The position numbers and the translations under genes are program-made. Positions 1-7,300 of a stretch of 7,919 nt of DNA are shown piece by piece. This DNA is from JBPCOB01 sp051000715 (GTDB lineage: Bacteria > Actinomycetota > Actinomycetes > JALYNC01), in NCBI GenBank assembly GCA_051000715.1, contig JBPCOB010000244.1:1-7919 (forward strand). The letters are read 5' to 3'. The notes under the pieces were generated by a model. That model saw only the letters and a list, made by a program, of their open reading frames with translations, made no database searches and had not been told where the DNA came from. Every line of letters begins with the position of its first letter. Within the stretch, counting starts at the first letter, position 1.

Positions 1-1262
1 GTTCCGACCTGAGGACCGGCGACTCGCGGGAGTCCGCGAACGCCGTCCTGGAAGCCGCCTTCGCCGCCGAGCCCGGGGCAGCCGTCGTCGAGCTGCTGGC
101 CGGCTTCGATCCCGGCGATCTCGATCAGACCGGCCGGCTATTGCTCCTTCGTGCCCTCGAGCGCCAGTGCCGGTGGCTCACCGCCCTGCAACAGCGGGCG
201 ATGGCGGCCGTCGCCGGTCCCGAGCCGGGGCCGGACGAGGACGACTGGCTCTGCCACGAGGTCGCGGCGGCGCTGGCGCTGGCACCGGCCACCGCACAGG
301 CCCGGGTCGAGGTGGCCCGGGCGCTGGCCGGTCCGCTGGCCGCCACCGCCGCCGCGCTGGCCCGCGGCGAGCTGACCCTGCTGCACGCCGCGGTGCTGGT
401 GCAGGAGACCACCGAACTCACCCGTGCGGTCCTTGCCCGGGTGGAGGCCGCGGTGCCGCCCGCGGCCCGCCGGCAGCCCCCCGGCCGGTTCCGCCGCACC
501 GTGGTGCGCGCGGTCGCGGCCGCCGCCCCGGTCGGAGTCGAGGTGGCGCACGCGGCGGCGGTGGCGCACCGCGGGGTGCGGTTCTAGGCCGAGCCCGACG
601 GCATGGCGGTCTTGGAAGCCCGGCTGGCCGCCGAGGAGGCCGAGCTGGTCTACACCGCCCTGACCGCGCTGGCCGGCCGAGCCTGCGCCGGCTCCGCCGC
701 GATCGAGGTCCGCCGCGCTGGCGCGCTGGTCGAGCTGGCGCGCACGGCGCTGGAGGACCCGGAGCTGCCGACGGCGCACCGGCGCCGCCCCCACATCTCG
801 GTCACGGTCGACCTGCCGACCCTGCTGGGGCTGGCCGATTCCCCCGGCGAGCTGGCCGGCTACGGCCCGATCCCGGCGTCGGCCGCCCGCGCCCTGGCCG
901 CCGACGGCGAGTGGCGGCGGCTGGTCACCGACCCGCTCAGCGGCGGGCTGCTGGACTACGGGCGGCGCACCTACACCCCACCGGCCGATCTGGCGGCCTT
1001 CGTCATCACCCGGGACGGCACCTGTCGCTTTCCCGGTTGCGGCATGCCGGCGGTGCGTTGCGACCTCGACCACGAGGTTGCCTGGGAGGACGGCGGCGGC
1101 ACCGATCGGGACAACCTCGGGCCGCTGTGCCGTCGCCACCATCGGCTCAAGACCCACACCGGCTGGGCGCTCCGGCGCAACGCCGACGGCGGCGTGACCT
1201 GGACCAGCCCGGCCGGCGGGATCTACACGTTCCCGCCGCCGAGGATCGGGCCGGACGGGTAG
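1..1262 (+). pseudogene. DUF222/13E12-type HNH endonuclease-like protein, interrupted by an in-frame stop, 5' partial
   Basis: One frame stays open from the left edge (first full codon at 3) to TAG at 1260-1262, except for a single TAG at 585-587. The same frame continues after it with AEPDGMAVLEARLAAEEA, as an intact family member would, so this is a nonsense change and not a frameshift. The first 194 codons and the following stretch to about 950 look like the helical DUF222 (13E12) region. The C-terminal end is an HNH domain: CRFPGC (cysteines at 1023 and 1038), DLDH (1062-1073), N at 1113, then LCRRHHRLKT with the cysteine at 1128 and histidines at 1137 and 1140. Catalytic residues are intact and codon use is equally GC-rich on both sides, so the break is recent or a sequencing error. 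The true start lies left of the window; TTG at 141 is only the first start-like codon. ATG 603 could yield an HNH-containing fragment of 219 residues but has no clear ribosome site. Members of this family are very numerous in actinobacteria and their role is poorly defined. Confidence 0.8.
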
Positions 1263-1299
1263 CCGGTGCGTTCGGATGGGGCCGGTTCGGGCTACCCGT
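1255..1299 (+). terminator. Inverted repeat overlapping the HNH gene stop, possible terminator
   Basis: ACGGGTAGCC at 1255-1264 and GGCTACCCGT at 1290-1299 are perfect reverse complements, giving a 10-bp stem with a 25-nt loop. The left arm contains the TAG stop (1260-1262) of the HNH gene. No T-run follows, which is common for actinobacterial terminators. The position between a dying gene and fbiC suits transcription termination. The right arm also reaches towards the likely -35 region of the fbiC promoter, so a regulator-binding role is an alternative. Confidence 0.45.
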
Positions 1300-1306
1300 G
1301 CCGACG

Positions 1307-1312
1307 TAGTCT
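1307..1312 (+). promoter_or_regulatory. Candidate -10 element for leaderless fbiC transcription
   Basis: TAGTCT fits the actinobacterial -10 consensus TANNNT. Taking its last T as position -7 places +1 exactly on the G of the fbiC GTG codon at 1319, the geometry of leaderless mRNAs common in actinobacteria. No convincing Shine-Dalgarno sequence precedes the GTG, which agrees. The -35 region (about 1284-1289, GGTTCG) is a poor match. The assignment rests on spacing and a short motif only. Confidence 0.45.
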
Positions 1313-1318
1313 CGGTGG

Positions 1319-3868
1319 GTGGACAGTCCGCCGTCGAGCGACAGCGCGCTACGGCGAGCGCTGCGCCGCGCTCGGGACGGGGTACCGCTGGACGAGTCCG
1401 AGGCCACCGTGCTGCTGCACGCGCGCCGGGAGGACCTTGACGACCTGCTGGCGAGCGCCGGCCGGGTGCGGGACGCAGGGCTGGCCGCCGCCGGCCGGCC
1501 GGGCGTCGTCACCTATTCGCGCAAGGCGTTCATCCCGCTGACCAGGCTGTGCCGGGATCGCTGCCACTACTGCACCTTCGCCACGACGCCGCACCGGGTG
1601 CCGGACGCCTTCCTGTCGCCGGACGAGGTGCTCGAGATCGCTCGCCACGGCCAGCAACTGGGCTGCAAGGAGGCGCTGTTCACCCTCGGCGACCGGCCGG
1701 AGGACCGCTGGCCGGCCGCCCGCACCTGGCTGGAGAGCCGCGGTTACGCGACCACGCTCGACTATGTCCGGGCGATGGCGATCCGGGTGCTGGAGGAGAC
1801 CGGCCTGCTGCCCCACCTGAACCCCGGCGTACTCGGCTGGGAAGACCTCCAGCGGCTCAAGCCGGTCGCCCCGTCGATGGGCATGATGCTGGAAACCACG
1901 GCGACCCGACTCTGGTCGGAGCCGGGTCGCCCGCACTACGGCTCTCCCGACAAGGAGCCGGCGGTCCGGCTGCGCGTCCTCGAAGACGCCGGCCGTACGG
2001 CGGTCCCGTTCACCACCGGCCTCCTCATCGGCATCGGGGAGACCTACGCCGAGCGGGCCGAGGCGCTCTTCGCGATCCGCCGGGTCGCCCGGGCCTACGG
2101 CGGCATCCAAGAGGTCATCGTCCAGAACTTCCGGGCCAAGGCTGATACCGCGATGCGGAGCGAGGGCGAGCCGTCGATGGCCGAGCTGGCCGCGACGGTC
2201 GCCGTGGCCCGGCTGGTGCTCGGGCCGTCGATGCGGATCCAGGCACCCCCGAACCTGATCGCCGAGGAGTACGCGCTGCTGCTGCGCGCCGGCATCGACG
2301 ACTGGGGCGGGGTCTCGCCGCTCACCCCGGACCACGTCAACCCGGAGCGACCCTGGCCGGCGGTCGACGCGCTGACAGCCGCCTCGGCCGCCGCGGGCTT
2401 CGAGCTGCGCGAGCGGCTCACCGTCTACCCGCCGTACGTCGGCGCCGGCGAGCCGTGGATCGACCCCCGGGTGCTCAGCCACGTCCGCGCGCTGGCCGGT
2501 CCGGACGGGCTCGCGGTCGAGGGCCGGTGCCCCGCCGGCGCCCCGTGGCAGGAGCCGGACGGCGGGCTGGCCGCCTCCACCGGCCGCGTCGACCTCCACG
2601 CCTCGATCGACACCGAGGGGCGGCGGGCCGACCGGCGCGGGGACTTCGACATCGCGTACGGCGACTGGGACGCCCTGCGGGAGCGCGTCGCTGACATCGC
2701 GCCGGTGCGCGGCGATGTCGGGTCGAACGGCTCGCCCGCGCGGCTGGGCGGCGACGTCCGGACCGCTCTGCGCCGGGCCGTCGACGACCCGGCCGGGCTG
2801 ACCGACGCCGAAGCGATCGCGCTGTTCGAGGCCCAGGGGCCCGGGCTCGAGGCGCTGTGCGCGCTGGCCGACGACGTACGCCGGGACACCGTCGGCGACG
2901 AGGTGACCTATGTCGTCAACCGCAACATCAACTTCACCAACGTGTGCTACACCGGCTGCCGGTTCTGCGCGTTCGCCCAGCGCCGTACCGACGCCGACGC
3001 CTACACGCTGTCCCTCGCCGAGGTGGGGGAGCGCGCCGCCGAGGCGCAGGCGGCCGGGGCCACCGAGGTGTGCATGCAGGGCGGCATCTCACCGGAGCTG
3101 CCCGGCACGGCCTACTTCGACCTCGCCGCCGAGGTAAAACGGCGTACGCCGGGAACGCACGTGCATGCCTTCAGCCCGATGGAGGTCGTCAACGGCGCGG
3201 CCCGGACCGGGCTGTCGATCCGCGACTGGCTGGTGCGCGCGAAAGAGGCGGGCGTCGACTCCATCCCGGGGACCGCCGCGGAGATCCTGGACGACGACGT
3301 CCGCTGGGTGCTGACCAAGGGCAAGCTGCCGGCAGCGACCTGGGTGGAGGTTGTGAGCACCGCGCACGACGTCGGCCTGCGTTCCAGCTCCACGATGATG
3401 TACGGCCACGTCGATCACCCCCGCCACTGGGTCGCGCACCTGCGGGTGCTGGCGGCGATCCAGGACCGGACCGGCGGGTTCACCGAGTTCGTCCCGCTGC
3501 CGTTCGTGCACCAGAACGCGCCGATCTATCTCGCCGGGCTGGCCCGCCCCGGACCCACGGTGGCGGAGAACCGGGCGGTGCATGCGATGGCCCGGCTGAT
3601 GCTGCACGGCCGGATCGACAATATCCAGTGCTCCTGGGTCAAGCTGGGTGTCGACGGCTGCCGACAGGTGCTGCGCGGTGGCGTCAACGACCTCGGCGGC
3701 ACCCTGATGGAGGAGACGATCAGCCGGATGGCCGGCTCGCCGCACGGCTCCCGGAAGTCCGTGGCGGAGCTGGCAGCCATCCCCATGAGCATCGGACGAC
3801 CCTCGCGCCAGCGGACCACGACGTACGGCGTCGTCTCGCCGCCGCCCGCTGTCCACAGGCGGGCTTGA
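1319..3868 (+). CDS. fbiC: Bifunctional FO synthase FbiC (CofG-CofH fusion)
   Basis: The 849-residue protein matches the usual length of actinobacterial FbiC (about 850). It makes FO (7,8-didemethyl-8-hydroxy-5-deazariboflavin), the chromophore of coenzyme F420, from L-tyrosine and 5-amino-6-ribitylaminouracil in the cytoplasm. Two radical-SAM units are visible, each with the CxxxCxxC motif that binds a 4Fe-4S cluster. The N-terminal CofG half has CRDRCHYC (Cys78, 82, 85). The C-terminal CofH half, from about residue 479, has CYTGCRFC (Cys543, 547, 550). In known enzymes CofH joins tyrosine to the uracil and CofG closes the ring. Both halves appear complete, and family-typical stretches such as KEALFTLGDRPEDRW and QRTTTYG are present. 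The start is GTG 1319; it has no strong ribosome site but suits a leaderless message. The gene stands alone, 56 bases after the broken HNH gene and 94 bases before whiB. Identity is near certain. Confidence 0.97.
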   Translation: MDSPPSSDSALRRALRRARDGVPLDESEATVLLHARREDLDDLLASAGRVRDAGLAAAGRPGVVTYSRKAFIPLTRLCRDRCHYCTFATTPHRVPDAFLSPDEVLEIARHGQQLGCKEALFTLGDRPEDRWPAARTWLESRGYATTLDYVRAMAIRVLEETGLLPHLNPGVLGWEDLQRLKPVAPSMGMMLETTATRLWSEPGRPHYGSPDKEPAVRLRVLEDAGRTAVPFTTGLLIGIGETYAERAEALFAIRRVARAYGGIQEVIVQNFRAKADTAMRSEGEPSMAELAATVAVARLVLGPSMRIQAPPNLIAEEYALLLRAGIDDWGGVSPLTPDHVNPERPWPAVDALTAASAAAGFELRERLTVYPPYVGAGEPWIDPRVLSHVRALAGPDGLAVEGRCPAGAPWQEPDGGLAASTGRVDLHASIDTEGRRADRRGDFDIAYGDWDALRERVADIAPVRGDVGSNGSPARLGGDVRTALRRAVDDPAGLTDAEAIALFEAQGPGLEALCALADDVRRDTVGDEVTYVVNRNINFTNVCYTGCRFCAFAQRRTDADAYTLSLAEVGERAAEAQAAGATEVCMQGGISPELPGTAYFDLAAEVKRRTPGTHVHAFSPMEVVNGAARTGLSIRDWLVRAKEAGVDSIPGTAAEILDDDVRWVLTKGKLPAATWVEVVSTAHDVGLRSSSTMMYGHVDHPRHWVAHLRVLAAIQDRTGGFTEFVPLPFVHQNAPIYLAGLARPGPTVAENRAVHAMARLMLHGRIDNIQCSWVKLGVDGCRQVLRGGVNDLGGTLMEETISRMAGSPHGSRKSVAELAAIPMSIGRPSRQRTTTYGVVSPPPAVHRRA
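3844..3864 (+). terminator. Hairpin at the 3' end of fbiC, weak terminator candidate
   Basis: GCCCG (3844-3848) pairs with CGGGC (3860-3864), and CTG (3849-3851) pairs with CAG (3856-3858) around a TCCA loop, giving eight pairs with one bulged G at 3859. It lies inside the last codons of fbiC, ends one base before the TGA, and has no T-run after it. It may weaken read-through into whiB, or may be a chance product of GC-rich coding sequence. Confidence 0.25.
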
Positions 3869-3893
3869 CGCCCGGACCGTACGCGCATGTAAT
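3865..3893 (+). promoter_or_regulatory. Candidate sigma-70-type promoter for whiB
   Basis: TTGACG at 3865-3870 matches the -35 consensus TTGACA at five of six bases. After a 17-base spacer, TGTAAT at 3888-3893 matches TATAAT at five of six. The mismatch falls on the strongly conserved second base of the -10, which lowers confidence. Predicted +1 is A3900, giving a leader of about 63 bases before the GTG at 3963. The -35 overlaps the fbiC stop codon (3866-3868). The expected sigma is the primary, HrdB/SigA-like factor. Confidence 0.45.
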
Positions 3894-3913
3894 TCCACCA
3901 GTGTCATTCCGCC
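3888..3913 (+). repeat. Tandem direct repeat over the whiB promoter, possible operator
   Basis: TGTAATTCCACC (3888-3899) and TGTCATTCCGCC (3902-3913) agree at ten of twelve bases and are offset by 14 bases. The first copy contains the proposed -10 hexamer and the second lies just past the predicted transcription start. GTGTC at 3901-3905 is the reverse complement of GACAC, the core recognised by WhiA, but a five-base match is weak. A protein bound here would be placed to block whiB transcription. Confidence 0.35.
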
Positions 3914-3952
3914 TGACGGTGGGAGGCATCGGCAGCCGGACGGGTCGAGAAT

Positions 3953-3958
3953 GGGAGG
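3953..3958 (+). promoter_or_regulatory. Ribosome binding site deciding the whiB start
   Basis: GGGAGG lies four bases before GTG 3963 and is the strongest Shine-Dalgarno-like sequence next to any start in this window. It overlaps and runs past ATG 3951, the other in-frame candidate, which has only a weak purine stretch before it. This favours GTG 3963, which gives an 89-residue protein. Confidence 0.6.
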
Positions 3959-3962
3959 CGCC

Positions 3963-4232
3963 GTGAGCGATACCGAGATGGACTTCCTGCTCGGAACCGA
4001 TGCGGAGGAGCGGCAGCCGGCCTGGCACGACCAGGCCCTGTGCGCGGAGACCGACCCGGAGGCGTTCTTTCCGGAGAAGGGCGGCTCGACCCGCGATGCC
4101 AAGAAGGTCTGCGTCCGCTGCGAGGTGCGGGTGGAGTGCCTGGAGTACGCGCTGGCCAAGGACGAGCGTTTCGGCATCTGGGGCGGCCTGTCGGAGCGGG
4201 AGCGCCGGCGCCTCAAGCGCCGCGCCGGCTGA
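3963..4232 (+). CDS. whiB: WhiB-family iron-sulfur transcriptional regulator, WhiB/WhiB2 type
   Basis: From GTG 3963 the protein has 89 residues, close to Streptomyces WhiB and mycobacterial WhiB2. Four cysteines (27, 50, 53, 59) in the pattern C-x22-C-x2-C-x5-C bind a 4Fe-4S cluster. The stretch TDPEAFFPEKGGST, then ECLEYAL, the GIWGG turn and a basic SERERRRLKRR tail are close to the WhiB/WhiB2 subgroup as I know it, rather than WhiB1, 3 or 7. Known members bind region 4 of the primary sigma factor and act with WhiA to switch on cell division and septation genes; the basic tail contacts DNA. The gene follows fbiC by 94 bases with its own likely promoter and is followed by a hairpin, so it may be monocistronic. 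ATG 3951 would add four residues but lacks a good ribosome site. Family is certain; the subgroup is an inference from remembered sequences. Confidence 0.95.
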   Translation: MSDTEMDFLLGTDAEERQPAWHDQALCAETDPEAFFPEKGGSTRDAKKVCVRCEVRVECLEYALAKDERFGIWGGLSERERRRLKRRAG

Positions 4233-4236
4233 GCGC

Positions 4237-4259
4237 TCGCGGCGCCGCACCCGCCGCGA
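4237..4259 (+). terminator. GC-rich hairpin just after whiB, likely terminator
   Basis: TCGCGGCG (4237-4244) and CGCCGCGA (4252-4259) form a perfect 8-bp stem with a 7-nt loop, starting four bases after the whiB TGA. No T-run follows, as is usual in high-GC actinobacteria. The position directly behind the stop makes termination the simplest reading. Confidence 0.45.
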
Positions 4260-4296
4260 CGGCGAAGCGGCACCCGCTCGGGTGATGCCGCGCCTA

Positions 4297-4337
4297 CCGT
4301 CGGTCCCGTAGGCTCGCCATCGGTCCGGGACCGGACC
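4297..4337 (+). promoter_or_regulatory. Nested dyads and a -10-like element upstream of the glycosyltransferase gene
   Basis: This stretch lies in the 152-base gap between whiB and the glycosyltransferase gene. GGTCCGG (4322-4328) and CCGGACC (4331-4337) form a perfect 7-bp dyad around two bases. CGGTCCCG (4301-4308) and CGGGACCG (4326-4333) form a second 8-bp dyad. CCGTCGGTCC (4297-4306) recurs as CCATCGGTCC (4317-4326), one mismatch, exactly 20 bases on. TAGGCT (4309-4314) between the copies fits TANNNT and would start a leader of about 64 bases, though the -35 is poor. The arrangement resembles an operator over a promoter. GC-rich DNA makes short dyads common, so this is tentative. Confidence 0.35.
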
Positions 4338-4384
4338 TCAATGCCAGCCGACGTGGCGCCACACCGGCAGCCAACCCAGACCGC

Positions 4385-7300
4385 ATGCACCCACTCGCTG
4401 CCGAGCCTTCCGGCCACCACGTCACCGCCGTCCTCGTCGCCCACGACGGCGCTCGCTGGCTACCCGCGGCGCTGGCTGCCCTCGCCGCACAGGCGCGCCC
4501 GCCAGACCGCGTTGTGGCCGTTGACACGGGCAGCACCGACAACACCCGCGAGCTGCTCTTCGCCGCCTTCGGCAAGCAGGCCGTGCTCACGTTGCCGCGG
4601 CGTACCGGGTTCGGCGCCGCGGTGGCGGCCGGGCTGGCTGCCGCCGAGACGTCGGAACCGTCGGCGGACATCGGGCCTCCGCAGCGGGCCCACGGAGCAC
4701 CGGACGCCGGACCCGTCGCGCGGAAGTGGGTCTGGTTGCTGCACGACGACTGTGCCCCGGAGCCCGGCGCGCTGCAGTCGCTGATCGCGGCGGCCGAGGC
4801 CGCGCCGTCGGCCGGCGTACTCGGGCCCAAGGTGCGTGGCTGGCCAGCCTCCCGGCAGCTGCTCGAGGTGGGTTTCACCGTCGACCGGGTCGGCCGGCGG
4901 GAGACCGGGCTGGACCGTGCGGGGGAGCTCGACCAGGGCCAGCACGACGGCGTCCGGGACGTGCTCGCTGTGGGAACCGCAGGGATGCTGGTGCGCCGCG
5001 CCGTCTGGGATCGGCTGGGTGGGCTGGATGCGGCGCTGCCGGTCTTCGGCGACGACCTCGACCTCTGCTGGCGTGCTCGGCTCGCCGGGGTTCGGGTGCT
5101 GGTCGTGCCGGACGCCGTCGTCGGCCATGCGGCCGCCGCGGCCACCGGCGCGCGGTCGCTCGATGCCGTCGCGACGGCGCCCGGCCGGACCGCCCGCAGG
5201 AACGGCGTCTACGCGGCGATGGTCAACCTGCCGCTGCTCGCGCTGCTGCTGGTGGTGCCCAGACTGGTCCTCGGCGCGGTGCTCGGTGGGGCAGCCCGGC
5301 TGGCGCTGCGTCGCCCGGGTGCCGCCGGTGAGCTCCTCGCGGTCGGCGGCGTGCTCCTGCACCCGGTCCGCCTGCTGCGGGGCCGGTGGCGCCGGCGGCG
5401 CAGCCGGATGGTCCCGGCCCGCACCGCCTACCCCTTTCTCGCCGACCCACGGCTGCGGCGACGCCGGAACCGCGACGCCCTGGCAGGCTGGGCCGGCCGG
5501 CTGACGGCGCCGGTGGAGTTCCGCCGTCGCCGCGGCGAACCGGCCGGCGGCGGCGACTCGCTGGTGGACCCGGCGGCCCGGACCGGGCTGCTGCGCGCGT
5601 TGCTGGTCCGTCCGCCGGTCCTGCTGGGCGTCGGGCTAGCCGTGGTGGCGCTCGTGGCGCAGCACGACCTGCTCGGCACCGGCTCGCTGGCCGGCGGCCG
5701 GCTGCTGCCGGCACCGCGCGGTGCCAGCGATCTCTGGTCCTCCTACCTGGCGTCCTGGCATCCGGTCGCCGCCGGCACCGCGGCACCGGCCCCGCCGTAC
5801 CTGGCGCTCGTGGCCGCGATGGCAGCCCTGCTGCTCGGCCGGGCGCCGCTCGCGGTCGACGTGCTGCTGTTAGGCGCCGTGCCGCTGGCCGGGCTTTCGG
5901 CGTACGCAGCCAGTCGGCGACTGACCAGCCGACTGTCCCTGCGGATGTGGGCAGCGGCGACGTACGCGCTGCTGCCGGCAGTAACCGGTGCGGTGGCCGG
6001 CGGCCGGCTGGACGCGGCCGCGGCCATGGTGGCGCTGCCGTTGGTGCTCAGCGGCGTGGGCAGGGCGCTGGTCGCTGATCGACGGGAGGGCTGGCAGCCG
6101 GCCTGGCTGGCGGCGCTCGGGCTCTCTGTCGCCGCCGCGTTCTCGCCGCTGCTGTACGTGCTGCTTGCTCCGCTGCTGCTGGCCACGGTGCTGATGGCGC
6201 CGACGCGGGTGGCCAGCCGCGGTGATCGGCGTCGCGGCGTACGCCGGTCGCTCAGCGCACTTGTCGTGCTCGCGGTGCCGCCGCTCCTGCTGCTGCCGTG
6301 GACGCTGACCACCCTCACTCACCCGTCCGCCGCGTTGGCCGGTTTCGGTCCGGTCGCCGGCGGTCTGGTGGACCTCCGGCTGCGGCCCGTCGACCTCCTC
6401 CTGCTGCACCCCGGCGGGCCTGGCCTGCCGTCGTGGTGGCTGGAGGCCCCGCTGCTCGCCGCGGCGCTCGCCGGGCTGGCCCGTACCCGCGGGTTCGGGT
6501 TGGCGGCGGCGGGGTGGGCGCTCGCCCTCGCCGGTACCGCCGGCGGCGTCCTGGTGGCCCGGGTGACCGCCGCGCCGCTCGGTGGGGGGATCCACGCGCC
6601 GGCGTGGCCGGGCGTGCCGACGGCGCTGGCCGGAGCCGGGCTGGTGCTCGCCGCCGTGGTAGCCGTCGACGGGCTCTTCGACCGGCTCACCGGGCACAGC
6701 TTCAGCTGGCGGCAGCCGGCGGCGGTGGCCCTCTCGGCCGCGGCGGCCGGCGTACCGGTGCTTGCCGCCGCCTCCTGGGTCGGCGGTGCCGGCGACACGC
6801 TGCTGGATCGCCGCGGCCCCTCGGTGCTGCCGGCCTTCGTGGCCGCTTCGGTGGCCGGCCCCGGCCGGCCTGGCGCCCTCGTCCTGCGGTCCGCGTCGGA
6901 CGGGACGTTGGGCTACGCCGAGCTCCGGAGCGCAGGCAGCACGCTGGGAGAGTCCGACCTGGCGCCGTCGGGGGGTTCGACGGCGCGGCTGACCGGCCTG
7001 GTGCGCGACCTGGCTGCCGGCCGTGGCGGCGGGGTCGCCGAGCGGCTCTCCGCGGCGGCGGTGGGATACGTGTACGCGCCGCCACCCGCCGACGCCGGAT
7101 TGACCCAGGCCTTGGACGGCGCCGCCGGGCTGAGCCGGGTGGCCGCCGGCCCCGGCGTACGGCTGTGGCGCGTGCTGGCCACGACCGGCCGGCTGACCCT
7201 GCTACCACTGGCCGGGCAACCGACGGTGCTGGCGGCCGGGACGACCGGCGCCCGAACCGTGCTCCCGCCCGGTCCGCCGGGCCGGCTTCTCGTGCTGGCG

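Noticed and set aside
332..335. RGRW in the glycosyltransferase, resembling the (Q/R)xxRW motif of processive GT2 enzymes
   Set aside because: Positions given are residues of that protein. The motif is at the wrong spacing and lies in a basic cytoplasmic loop after the first membrane helices, so it does not support processivity.
167..1309. + strand frame of 380 codons overlapping the HNH gene and free of its internal stop
   Set aside because: The product is an Arg/Gly/Pro-rich run without DUF222 or HNH motifs, whereas the interrupted frame carries both.
1349..2599. Long minus-strand open frame (416 codons) opposite fbiC
   Set aside because: fbiC is certain on the + strand with clear motifs. 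The minus-strand translation is rich in Arg, Gly, Pro and Ala with no recognisable domain, as expected from high-GC third positions.
3892..3910. Two GGAAT sequences on the minus strand, resembling SigR/SigH -35 elements
   Set aside because: No GTT lies 18 bases downstream of either on the minus strand, and no minus-strand gene would be served.
3921..3927. A second GGGAGGC, like the whiB ribosome site, 32 bases earlier
   Set aside because: No ATG, GTG or TTG lies at a suitable distance, so no leader peptide can be supported.
4012..4026. 15-base sequence GGCAGCCGGCCTGGC also present near 6093
   Set aside because: Both copies are in unrelated coding frames; a match of this length in GC-rich Ala/Pro coding DNA is not evidence of a mobile or recombined repeat.
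3089..4444. Minus-strand open frame (451 codons) across fbiC, whiB and the gap
   Set aside because: It runs through two secure + strand genes and their intergenic regions and has no domain; long antisense frames are routine at this GC content.
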